The position numbers and the translations under genes are program-made. From assembly GCA_021731405.1 (NCBI GenBank), contig JAKFXN010000003.1, positions 62,001-126,000 on the forward strand: DNA of 64,000 bases, read 5' to 3'. Below the pieces are notes generated by a model, which was not told the origin of the DNA, made no database searches, and saw only the letters and a list, made by a program, of their open reading frames with translations. This document shows, piece by piece, positions 55,238 to 63,401 of the stretch. The DNA is from Candidatus Parcubacteria bacterium. Its GTDB lineage: Bacteria > Patescibacteria > Paceibacteria > UBA9973 > UBA918. Position 1 is the stretch's first letter, and the number at the start of each line of letters is the position of its first letter.

Positions 55238-57247
55238 ATGTCAGAGATTAAAACCTTCCCATTTAGTCAACCAGGAGTTGAACAAATAAGAAACTACAAG
55301 TACGGCACTGATTGGCCAGTCGTCTATTTGATTGAAAATGGGAAGGAGCTTTACGTAGGTGAAACAATTAGAGCTTACGGTCGTACAAGACAGCATTTAG
55401 ATAATGAAAAGCGAAGACAGCTTAATACGATTCATGTAATTTCTGACGATGAATTTAATAAGTCTGCCACTCTCGATACCGAGTCTTCATTGATTGAGTA
55501 TTTGGTAGCTGATGGGGTATATACTCTTCAAAATGGAAATGGAGGTTTACAAAACCATGATTATTTTGATCGCGAGCGTTATCAAGGAAAATTTGAATTA
55601 TTGTGGAAGAAGCTGCAGGACTTAAAGATTGCAAAGAATGATTTGTTACAAATCCGTAACAGTGATCTTTTTAAATATTCACCTTATAAAACTCTCACAG
55701 ACGATCAGTATTTAATTGCTACCCAACTCGTAGAGCATTTTAAAGAGAATAAAAAACAAACATACGTTATTCATGGAGGTCCTGGAACCGGAAAGACAAT
55801 ACTTGCTACTTTCCTTATTAAAAAGCTAGTTGATGAAGGTAAAAAAGACATTGCCCTAGTCATTGCAATGGTTTCTCTACGAAAGACACTAAAGAAAGTC
55901 TTTCGAGGTATTCCTGGACTCAGTCCAAATATGGTTATTGGACCTAATGAAGCGGTTGATCAAAAATATGACATTTTAATAGTGGATGAAACTCACCGAC
56001 TGCACCAAAGAAGAAATATTCCTAATTACGGAACCTTTGATGTTACTAATAAAAAATTAGGTTTAGGAAACGAGGGAACAGAGCTGGACTGGATTCTCTC
56101 CTCAGCAAATCAGGTAGTACTTTTTTATGATCAGCGCCAATCGGTCCGACCTTCTGATATTTCCGCTAAAAAGGTTTTGGAAACAAACCCGATTAGTTTT
56201 GAATTAAAAACACAAATGCGTGTTAAAGGGGGAGAAAATTATCTTCATTTTATAGATAACCTCTTAGAAAATAGCGCCGACACGAAAGCAAATTTTACTG
56301 ACTACGAATTTAAGGTCTATGATGATTTGGGGCAAATGGTAAGTGCTATCAAAGAGCAGGAGAAAGCCCATACACTCTCACGTATGGTAGCTGGCTATGC
56401 TTGGAAGTGGCTATCAAAAAAGAATCCTACCGTACCAGATATTGTTATTGGGGATACAAAGTTGTTTTGGAATAGTAGAATTCATGACTGGGTGAATTCA
56501 CCAAATGCCATTAACGAAGTTGGTTGTATACATACTATTCAAGGGTACGATCTAAATTACACTGGTGTAATTATCGGTCCGGAAATGTCCTACGATCCAA
56601 TCAAAAAAGTGATTGTGGTTGATAAATCAAAGTACCTTGATTCAAATGGACATAAAGGGGTCACAGATCCAGAAGAACTCAGGCGTTATGTTATTAATAT
56701 TTATAAAACATTACTGACTCGCGGCATTCTTGGAACGTACGTTTACATAGTGGACGAAAACTTAAGAAAATATTTTAAGGAGGTGTTATCTGGAGAAAGT
56801 TTAGTAACTCAAGAAGAGGTGTCAGAAGAAGAGGTTACGCCGTCTCCTTATCAGGGAGAAGTGGTAAAGGTTCCACTGTATGACTCAATAGGTTGTGGGG
56901 AGCTGATGCTCGCTGATTCAGTTAGTGATGAAACTGTCGATGTGCCAGCTTGGCTTATAAAACCCGGTGCAAAGTATTTTGCGCTTCACACTCGAGGGGA
57001 CTCAATGAATCAACTCGCTATTAATGATGGGGACATTATCTTGTGTCAGAAGAACCTGAATGCAACTAGTGGTAATGCGGTCGTGCTAATAGGGGACGAC
57101 GCAACCCTTAAACAGATTAAGGTAGAAAAAGATGGTTTGGTACTTATACCAAAGTCGACCAATCCGGAGCATAAGATAAGAAAAGTGACTATTGACGACG
57201 ACTTCAAGATTCTAGGAGTGTTTGTCTGTAAGATTGATAGAAACTAG
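55238..57247 (+). CDS. GIY-YIG nuclease / DUF2075 helicase-like / S24 (UmuD-like) peptidase fusion
   Basis: 669 residues in three parts. Residues ~25-105: GIY-YIG domain (VVYLIENGKELYVGET, then R and E in QHL...TESSLIEY). Residues ~150-510: DUF2075-type superfamily 1 P-loop domain with Walker A HGGPGTGKT (~180) and DEAD-like VDETHRL (~250). Residues ~545-669: S24 peptidase with catalytic Ser589 (RGDSMNQ) and Lys625 (ATLKQI). A Cys553-Gly554 pair (SIGCGEL) lies 36 residues before the Ser, exactly the UmuD cleavage geometry. Suggests a nuclease-helicase released or switched by DNA-damage-induced self-cleavage (inference). Confidence 0.85.
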   Translation: MSEIKTFPFSQPGVEQIRNYKYGTDWPVVYLIENGKELYVGETIRAYGRTRQHLDNEKRRQLNTIHVISDDEFNKSATLDTESSLIEYLVADGVYTLQNGNGGLQNHDYFDRERYQGKFELLWKKLQDLKIAKNDLLQIRNSDLFKYSPYKTLTDDQYLIATQLVEHFKENKKQTYVIHGGPGTGKTILATFLIKKLVDEGKKDIALVIAMVSLRKTLKKVFRGIPGLSPNMVIGPNEAVDQKYDILIVDETHRLHQRRNIPNYGTFDVTNKKLGLGNEGTELDWILSSANQVVLFYDQRQSVRPSDISAKKVLETNPISFELKTQMRVKGGENYLHFIDNLLENSADTKANFTDYEFKVYDDLGQMVSAIKEQEKAHTLSRMVAGYAWKWLSKKNPTVPDIVIGDTKLFWNSRIHDWVNSPNAINEVGCIHTIQGYDLNYTGVIIGPEMSYDPIKKVIVVDKSKYLDSNGHKGVTDPEELRRYVINIYKTLLTRGILGTYVYIVDENLRKYFKEVLSGESLVTQEEVSEEEVTPSPYQGEVVKVPLYDSIGCGELMLADSVSDETVDVPAWLIKPGAKYFALHTRGDSMNQLAINDGDIILCQKNLNATSGNAVVLIGDDATLKQIKVEKDGLVLIPKSTNPEHKIRKVTIDDDFKILGVFVCKIDRN

Positions 57248-57354
57248 ATGTACGTGGAGTATTAAAATGAGTTACGGTTGTCTATATCCCATGCAGGCCT
57301 ATTTTTGTAGGTCAGCTATTGATCTATTCTGTCTGATCTGGTTAAGTTGTTTGA

Positions 57355-57819
57355 ATGGCATCGGCTCACTCTTATAAAATAACCCTTTCCAACAACAAGA
57401 CTGAAAAGCAAGCGATTGACTACTTATTGTCAATCGATAAACGGTTTTTGCTTCCAACAAAAGAGGGTAGGAAGCAACTTCTAAACGTTCTCGGTTTAGA
57501 TAAGAAATACGCGCGCACCTTTGATTTATTTGTTTTGTCCGGTCACACCAGTGATGAGCAAGAAATTACATTCAAAGATGTTAAAAAAGTTATTTTGATT
57601 GAGCTTAAGACAACTCAAAAGTACCTACCAAATAATCCAAAAGGATTTTTCTTCGGAGCGACGCAAAATGAATTTGATCTAGCAGAGCAACTTGGAGAGC
57701 AGTATAAATTTTGTTTCGTCAGTCTTCATCCAGAATCGCTAGGCTATTCCCTTGTGTCGGCAATTGAATTGGAAGACAAAGTTATAAATAAGCGAGTACA
57801 GTATCAAATAAATCTATAA
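57355..57819 (+). CDS. PD-(D/E)XK nuclease-like protein
   Basis: 154 residues. Asp57 (ARTFDLFVL) and Glu83-x-Lys85 (VILIELKTT) fit the PD-(D/E)XK nuclease core. GATQNEFDLAEQLGEQYKFCFV further resembles the helix-strand end of restriction-endonuclease-like domains. Placed 87 bases upstream of the C5 methyltransferase gene, it is the best candidate for a cognate restriction enzyme, but it is short and could be a non-catalytic specificity factor. Confidence 0.6.
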   Translation: MASAHSYKITLSNNKTEKQAIDYLLSIDKRFLLPTKEGRKQLLNVLGLDKKYARTFDLFVLSGHTSDEQEITFKDVKKVILIELKTTQKYLPNNPKGFFFGATQNEFDLAEQLGEQYKFCFVSLHPESLGYSLVSAIELEDKVINKRVQYQINL

Positions 57820-57858
57820 AGTATTTTGGTGCAATTATAGTAGTAAAACTTAAATATC

Positions 57859-57906
57859 CCAGGAGTGACTATATCGTGAATTGATAAACCCTGGCATAAT
57901 AAGAAG
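57859..57906 (+). promoter_or_regulatory. Upstream region of the methyltransferase gene with two CCWGG sites
   Basis: CATAAT preceded by CCTGG forms a plausible -10 region. CCAGG at 57859 and CCTGG at 57890 lie 31 bases apart in otherwise AT-rich DNA and form a small inverted repeat. If the methyltransferase recognises CCWGG, they could mediate feedback. Confidence 0.35.
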
Positions 57907-59157
57907 ATGTTAAAGTCAACAAATAAAAAACCTAGGGTTTTAGATTTATTTGCTGGAGCAGGAGGTCTCTCTGAGGGCTTTGTCAGAGCTGGCTGTAATA
58001 TTGTAGGTCATATCGAAATGGATAAAAATGCTTGTGAGACTCTTATCACAAGAATGGTTTACCACGCACTCCTCAAAAAGGGAAAAATTGATGAATATAA
58101 AAAATATGTGCTAGGAGAAGTTACCAGAGAGGAGTTGATTGAAAAATATAAACTACAAAAAGAGCGGGACTCAGTAATATGTGCATCTATAGGAGTAGAT
58201 AACTACAGAAATTTAATAGCTACAATCAAAGAGAAACTGGGGGGTAAAAAACTGGACTTAATCATCGGAGGTCCACCTTGTCAGGCTTATTCACATATTG
58301 GTCGAGCACGTGATAAAAATAAAATGGCTTCTGACGAGCGTAATTTTTTGTATAAATTTTATGTTGAGTTTTTAAAAGAATTACTGCCAAAAATCTTTGT
58401 TTTTGAAAATGTCCCAGGGTTAAAAACTGCTGCAGGCGGCAAGCATCTTGCGGATATGAGGGCGCTAATGTTGGAGGCTGGATACGAGACGGAATTGAGC
58501 GTCCTTAATACTGTAGATTTTGGTGTCCCGCAAAATAGAAAGAGAGTCATCTTGATTGGTTGGAGCAAAGAATCAAAAATGAAGGAGTACCCAGATTTTG
58601 ATAAACTTAAGCTGGTTCGTTCGTATGTTGTCTCGGATGTTTTTTCTAACTTACCTAAATTGAAGGCAGATGATGGATCTTTGCATGTAAGAGATTTTCA
58701 GCAAGGTAGTAGTGTCCCAAGCCAGTTGATGATTAGTGACTTTGATATTTTGATGTCGCACATGACTCGGCCGAACAACGATCAAGATTTAGAGATATAC
58801 AGACATGTGGCTCTGGCTAAAAGGAAAGGTGTTGAGCTTAAGTATAATGAGCTACCCAAGGAGCTTAAAACTCATAAAAATGAGCACGGTTTTCTAGATA
58901 GGTTTAAAGTTGTCGATCCAGCTGCAAAAGGGTCACATACAATAGTCGCTCATATTGGAAAAGACGGTCACCATTACATTCATCCTGATGTTAAGCAAAA
59001 TAGGTCTATTTCAGTGAGAGAGGCTGCCCGCTTGCAAACATTCCCGGATAGTTATAAGTTTGAGGGAGCTCGAACTGCTCAGTTTAAACAAATTGGGAAC
59101 GCTGTTCCGCCTTTATTTTCAACAATGATTGCAAAAGAGCTAATCAAACATCTTTAA
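57907..59157 (+). CDS. C5-cytosine DNA methyltransferase
   Basis: 416 residues with all core motifs in order: I DLFAGAGGLSEGF, IV GGPPCQAYS with catalytic Cys125, VI FENVPGL, VIII QNRKRVILIG, and X FKQIGNAVPP. An insert of ~60 residues follows motif I (ITRMVYHALLKKGKIDEYKKYVLGE...), longer than in minimal enzymes. Target sequence not predictable by eye. First gene of a tight three-gene operon with the GHKL and receiver genes. AT-rich DNA compared with the ribosomal genes. Confidence 0.95.
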   Translation: MLKSTNKKPRVLDLFAGAGGLSEGFVRAGCNIVGHIEMDKNACETLITRMVYHALLKKGKIDEYKKYVLGEVTREELIEKYKLQKERDSVICASIGVDNYRNLIATIKEKLGGKKLDLIIGGPPCQAYSHIGRARDKNKMASDERNFLYKFYVEFLKELLPKIFVFENVPGLKTAAGGKHLADMRALMLEAGYETELSVLNTVDFGVPQNRKRVILIGWSKESKMKEYPDFDKLKLVRSYVVSDVFSNLPKLKADDGSLHVRDFQQGSSVPSQLMISDFDILMSHMTRPNNDQDLEIYRHVALAKRKGVELKYNELPKELKTHKNEHGFLDRFKVVDPAAKGSHTIVAHIGKDGHHYIHPDVKQNRSISVREAARLQTFPDSYKFEGARTAQFKQIGNAVPPLFSTMIAKELIKHL

Positions 59158-59162
59158 AATAT

Positions 59163-61337
59163 ATGAAGAAAGTATTTAAGCCACGAGCCAGACTACTATT
59201 ACAGTTAGGAAATCAGCTTATAAAAAATGAAAATATAGCTCTAGTTGAATTAATTAAAAACTCTCATGATGCGGATGCAAAAGAGTGCAAAATTGAGTTA
59301 ATCAACATTGATTCTAAAGAGAATGGAGAAATCATCATTAAAGATGACGGCGTTGGTATGTCTCTACAGGTGATTGAACAGATATGGTTAGAGCCAGGAG
59401 CGGACTTTAAAGACCTTGTACTCAAAGGCAAACAATTGCCACTGAACTTGATTTATGCAGCTAAGCGTACTCCAATTGGCGAGAAAGGGATTGGTAGGTT
59501 TGGTGTACATAAATTAGGTGATGAAGTGGAGCTGGTTACTAAAGACGCAGATTCTGAGAAGGAAATAGTAGTAAAAATTAACTGGCTGGATTTTCATGAT
59601 GTCATCTATTTAGAGGATGCAACTTTTGATGTCGCAGAGAGGAAGCCTGTGATTTTTACAGGCAAGCAGACTGGTACTGTAATGACTATACGAAAACTAC
59701 GTACCTCATGGGATAAAACTATGTTTAAGGAACTGATCAGAACTGTTCTGTCGCTCAATACACCTTTTGCAGAAAAGACTAAAGATAGTTTTTCAGCTAC
59801 TCTGAATCTTAGTTTAAAGAATAAAGATCAACAGTTAGAGTGGCAAGAAACAATGCTGACAGTCGAACAGGTAAAAAATTTATCTTTATGGAAAGTAAGA
59901 TGCACTATCGAAGGTAATAAAATAAAGAAATTTCACTATGAATTTTTACCATATGCTGGAATGGACAAGCTTTCTAAGAAAGTGGTTACTGAGAAAAATG
60001 CTATTTTCACCAAGTATTATAATCAACTAAGAGACAGCAATAATTTACCATTTGATTTGTCATCACATGAGATTGGTCCGATTGAAGTTGAGCTTTTTCT
60101 CTTTTATCTTGGCTCGAAGGTTCTAAAACTAAGCACATCAGATCCTAGGTTGCTTAATGATTTTATGAAAGAGAACGGTGGGGTTAGGGTTTATAGGGGA
60201 GGAATGCGCGTTTATGACTACGGGGAACCAGAAGATGACTGGCTAAACTTAGATCAGAAGAGAATAAGTAATGTGGGAGGGAGCATAGGAAATAAGCTTA
60301 TTCTAGGTTCCATTTCACTAGAAAGACGCAAAAGTCTTGGGCTAATTGAAAAAACAAACAGAGAGGGTTTTGTGGAGAACGATTCATATAAAGCATTCAA
60401 GCAGTCGCTTTTGCAAGTCATTGCCATTGTCAATCATTTGAGAAATATAGATAAGTTACAAATTAAAGAAATATATGAAGGATCAGCACAGACTGAGCCA
60501 GTTTTGCATGATGTAGATTTATTGAAGGACATAACAACTGAGAAGATCGCAGATTTTTCTGAAGGATTAACTGAAGAAAAGAAAAATGAGGTCAATAAAT
60601 TTAGAGATGAAATTATTGAAGGCTTAGAAGTCATCAAAGAACAATATATTAAAAGCCACGATATTCTTATTAAAAGTGCTGGTGCTGGTTTAAGTCTTGG
60701 GGTGGTAATTCATGAAATTGAAAAAAGAATTAAAGAACTCAGAAGAGTGATAGATGTTGTTGATTTTAATGTAAAGAAGGTAAAAGAAATAGTTTTATCA
60801 ATTTCTAAATTAGTTGGTAATTATTCTGTGTTACTAAGTAATACCACTAAAGAAAAAGTACAACTTTCTAAAGTGGTTGAAGATTCAATATATAACTGCT
60901 CATTTAGGTTTGAGGCTCATAAAGTTTCTGTATCCCAGCTATATAAAAAGCATAAGTTAGTCAAAATAAATTGTGCCACAAATATTATTGTTGGAGCTCT
61001 TCTCAATATTTTTGATAACTCGCTCTATTGGTTAAATGCTTATGATATTAAAGATAAAAAAATATTGATTGACTTTAATGACTACAAAGATGAGATTGGA
61101 GTCTTGGTGGCAGATAACGGTAAGGGGTTTTTATTATCGGCAGAGGATGCAATTAAACCCTTTATTTCAATGAAAAATGGAGGTACAGGCTTAGGGTTAC
61201 ACATTGCCGATGAAATGATGAAGATCCATAAAGGGCGCCTTGTAATAAGGAATTTTAAAGAATTTAAATCTTTACCTAAGGAGTTTGAGCAAGGTGCCAT
61301 CGTAGAGTTAATCTTTAAGAAGAATGAAACTAAATGA
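59163..61337 (+). CDS. Double GHKL ATPase: MORC/Hsp90-like N-domain plus histidine-kinase-like C-domain
   Basis: 724 residues. The N-terminal GHKL ATPase has ELIKNSHDAD (N box, 30-38), IKDDGVGMS (60-67) and GEKGIGRFG (106-114), as in MORC, MutL or Hsp90 relatives. The middle (~200-440) is unassigned. A helical region with VIHEIEKRIKELRRVI (His ~516) looks like a DHp H-box. A second ATPase follows: NIFDNSLYW (~617), VADNGKGF (~649), GGTGLGLHIAD (~673). Six bases after the methyltransferase gene, and overlapping the receiver gene by 14. Probably senses a DNA state and phosphorylates or contacts the receiver protein (inference). Confidence 0.85.
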   Translation: MKKVFKPRARLLLQLGNQLIKNENIALVELIKNSHDADAKECKIELINIDSKENGEIIIKDDGVGMSLQVIEQIWLEPGADFKDLVLKGKQLPLNLIYAAKRTPIGEKGIGRFGVHKLGDEVELVTKDADSEKEIVVKINWLDFHDVIYLEDATFDVAERKPVIFTGKQTGTVMTIRKLRTSWDKTMFKELIRTVLSLNTPFAEKTKDSFSATLNLSLKNKDQQLEWQETMLTVEQVKNLSLWKVRCTIEGNKIKKFHYEFLPYAGMDKLSKKVVTEKNAIFTKYYNQLRDSNNLPFDLSSHEIGPIEVELFLFYLGSKVLKLSTSDPRLLNDFMKENGGVRVYRGGMRVYDYGEPEDDWLNLDQKRISNVGGSIGNKLILGSISLERRKSLGLIEKTNREGFVENDSYKAFKQSLLQVIAIVNHLRNIDKLQIKEIYEGSAQTEPVLHDVDLLKDITTEKIADFSEGLTEEKKNEVNKFRDEIIEGLEVIKEQYIKSHDILIKSAGAGLSLGVVIHEIEKRIKELRRVIDVVDFNVKKVKEIVLSISKLVGNYSVLLSNTTKEKVQLSKVVEDSIYNCSFRFEAHKVSVSQLYKKHKLVKINCATNIIVGALLNIFDNSLYWLNAYDIKDKKILIDFNDYKDEIGVLVADNGKGFLLSAEDAIKPFISMKNGGTGLGLHIADEMMKIHKGRLVIRNFKEFKSLPKEFEQGAIVELIFKKNETK

Positions 61338-62556
61338 TTATAGCGATTTTACTAAAGTTGTAATCATTGATGATGACTACAATGAAGGTAATGAAGTTCG
61401 GAAAGCACTACTCGGTGCGGGTATTTCATCGGCTTTTTTTCATATATCGTCTAGTCAACCTGAACCTAAAGGTCCTTATAAAAATGTACGCTTAGTATTC
61501 TTAGATTTAGACCTAGACCACCTAGGCGTGCAAGAGAACCCAACTCAAGGTGCCTCAATAACATTGGCTACCCTTTCGAGGGTCGTAGATAAGAGTAGTC
61601 ATTATGTTTTAGTATTATGGTCTGCAAAAACCACGAGGCCAATAGCTCGTGAGTTTAAGCGTCAACTGAAGAGAACAAAAACAGTGGCAAATCCTATAAA
61701 AATTATAAGTTTAGGAAAAAATACTTGTAAAAATACCTCAGGAAGTTATAACTTATCAAAAATTAAGAAAGGAATTAATTCTGGTTTAGAAAGCCTTCCC
61801 GCCTTCTCAGTCTTTTCAGAAGGAGAGAGGATTTTCGGCAATGCAATCGCTAAAACAATGGTCTCAATTTCGAAGCGACGTAGTGATCAAACTTTGTCAA
61901 AAGTTATTAATTCTTTAGCTAAAGCCAGTGCGCCACGTCCACGTGAACTAGTTGCAAATAGTGCTCTACTCAATTTCAATGGACTCATTGAAGACTCTAT
62001 AGCTAGAGAAGTCTTAGCTCATGATTTTGGAGATTTACATTCTAAATTAAATGAGGAAGAGCTAAATCCCCGTCAGTGTGCAGAATTAAATTATCATTTA
62101 ATTTTTTCGCCCGATAAGGTTTCTGATAGTGGTCAAATTATTTTTTTAAGAAAAAACAAAAAATTTATTAAAGACGTTTTTGGTGACGAAATGAATTGTG
62201 AAGCATATAAATCAATGAGATGTTTTGTGGTAGAAGTAACACCGATTTGTGGAAGCGCTCAATCTAACGGTCTTCGCTATGTCATTCAAGGGGTGATTCA
62301 TCCTCAGTTCAGAAAAGTAAGAACTAGTAAGGATGAAATTCGTGCAACAAATGTGTCAGGCTATACGTTTAAAGACAGCTTTATATATAGCGGAAAAATT
62401 TGTCGAATGTCTTTTAATTTAAGATCTTATAGTACTGACATAAAGGATGTGGATTCTGGCGTAGTTAGTGAAAAACTTCGAGCACATATTGTGATGGACA
62501 TTCAACATAAAATCGCCTCTTATATTTCTCGTCCTGGACACTCATTGCTTTACTAG
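61324..62556 (+). CDS. Receiver-like domain protein with unknown effector region
   Basis: 410 residues. The N-terminal ~110 residues resemble a divergent receiver: VVIIDDDYNEGNEV (acidic pair), LVFLDLDLDHLG (phospho-Asp position) and YVLVLWSAKTT (Ser/Thr position). This recalls the Response_reg_2-type receivers seen with GHKL proteins in defence loci. The C-terminal ~290 residues are unassigned, with conserved-looking CFVVEVTPICGSAQSN. The start overlaps the GHKL gene by 14 bases (coupled translation). Last gene of the island. Confidence 0.7.
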   Translation: MKLNDYSDFTKVVIIDDDYNEGNEVRKALLGAGISSAFFHISSSQPEPKGPYKNVRLVFLDLDLDHLGVQENPTQGASITLATLSRVVDKSSHYVLVLWSAKTTRPIAREFKRQLKRTKTVANPIKIISLGKNTCKNTSGSYNLSKIKKGINSGLESLPAFSVFSEGERIFGNAIAKTMVSISKRRSDQTLSKVINSLAKASAPRPRELVANSALLNFNGLIEDSIAREVLAHDFGDLHSKLNEEELNPRQCAELNYHLIFSPDKVSDSGQIIFLRKNKKFIKDVFGDEMNCEAYKSMRCFVVEVTPICGSAQSNGLRYVIQGVIHPQFRKVRTSKDEIRATNVSGYTFKDSFIYSGKICRMSFNLRSYSTDIKDVDSGVVSEKLRAHIVMDIQHKIASYISRPGHSLLY

Positions 62557-62675
62557 CCATACACCACCTAGCAATATAGACGACATAGAGTGTTTGCTAA
62601 AGTCTTTAGAATTAGTCGCGCTGAATTGAAATACGTTAACTAAGGTTAAGTATCACTTATAAGACAGTTTTGTTT

Positions 62676-62697
62676 GGAAGTGGCGGAATTGGTCACG
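62676..62697 (+). pseudogene. tRNA-Leu-like 5' fragment
   Basis: GGAAGTGGCGGAATTGGT followed by ACG within four bases equals the 5' acceptor and D-arm part of tRNA-Leu, but the sequence after it does not fold into the rest of a tRNA. It is likely a remnant left by integration or excision at the island border. The rest of 62557-62865 holds no gene. Confidence 0.45.
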
Positions 62698-62783
62698 AAT
62701 CACTAAGTATATTTATTCACTTCGTTCCAAATCTACTAAGTGTTCTCGACCCCAGCTCGCTCGCCTCCGGCATCGCTGCGCTC

Positions 62784-62830
62784 CTCAATTCCCGACGAAA
62801 GCAAAGCAGTTTGCTTTCTCCGCTCCACCA
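62784..62830 (+). repeat. Inverted partial copy of the tmRNA 3' end
   Basis: CTCAATTCCCG (62784-62794) and CTCCACCA (62823-62830) repeat, in opposite orientation, the T-arm half and the CCA end of the tmRNA, with a 28-base insert containing the hairpin GAAAGCAAA-N4-TTTGCTTTC. Together with the real end they form nested inverted repeats. Confidence 0.65.
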
Positions 62831-62831
62831 T

Positions 62832-62865
62832 ATTAAAAAAATCCCCATGAGGGGAATTTTTAATA
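62832..62865 (-). terminator. tmRNA terminator
   Basis: Minus strand: TTCCCC-TCAT-GGGGA followed by TTTTTTT. The stem is extended outward by 17 perfect pairs that include the last eight bases of tmRNA. Confidence 0.85.
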
Positions 62866-63263
62866 TGGTGGAGATGGCGGGAATTGAGCCCGCGTCCGAA
62901 TCAGGTACCACATGGTGCTTCTACAGTGTGTAGTTACTCCTTTGATTTAAAGCTTATGTCTTAAGAAGAAACAAAACAACATAAACTCGAGTTGTTACAA
63001 GCTTAAACATATGCGACAACGGCGCTTATGCCCAGAGCCTCGTGGCTATTCTACAACCGTGCCGTATGAGGCGTTTAACACGATCGCATCGATCCGGGTC
63101 TAGGCGAATGGTTACGCTAGAGCGGGAGCGAATCCAAACGCGTTAGCGTATGGACTTGGTATTGCTTTGTTTGCAAATACAGATGGAACCTCTTTACGAA
63201 TTGATTTCCAGTTTTCGACACTGCACACAATGGGTAGGCTAACCGTCGATGCCTAGCATCCCC
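62866..63263 (-). tRNA. ssrA: Transfer-messenger RNA (tmRNA)
   Basis: 398 bases. The 5' end GGGGATG pairs with CATCTCC next to the 3' ACCA, forming the tRNA-like acceptor (one G-U pair). The T arm GCGGGCTCAATTCCCGC is intact. The tag reading frame runs from GCA (63174) to TAA (63112): 20 residues, starting ANKAIPS and ending FAPALA, with the usual resume Ala and hydrophobic end. It rescues stalled ribosomes with SmpB, whose gene is directly upstream on the same strand. The island abuts its 3' end. Listed as tRNA type because no tmRNA type is available. Confidence 0.93.
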
Positions 63264-63349
63264 AGAAAGCACCGAAGTGTTTTCTCAGTTGAGTGAATAC
63301 TCAACTATATGGAGAAAGGGAAGTAACTAAGTACTTCTATGCTTTCTGG
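63262..63349 (-). promoter_or_regulatory. Stem-loop flanking the tmRNA 5' end
   Basis: CCAGAAAGCA..GAAGT (63262-63278) and its complement (63333-63349) form a 15-of-17-bp inverted repeat ending on the first two bases of mature tmRNA, with an inner GTTGAGT/ACTCAAC hairpin. A likely precursor-processing stem in a smpB-ssrA transcript. Confidence 0.55.
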
Positions 63350-63401
63350 GAATATCGTGTACGGGTGATGACGAATCAAGGTCCAGATTCTTTCGTGGTT
63401 G

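Noticed and set aside
57268..57378. Possible 36-residue ORF (start ATGAGTTACGG) between the S24 fusion and the nuclease-like gene
   Set aside because: No ribosome binding site or good -10 spacing, no recognisable pattern, and it overlaps the next gene's start.
62676..62760. A full tRNA-Leu gene
   Set aside because: Only the 5' acceptor and D-arm part matches; no anticodon stem, T arm or matching 3' acceptor strand can be formed.
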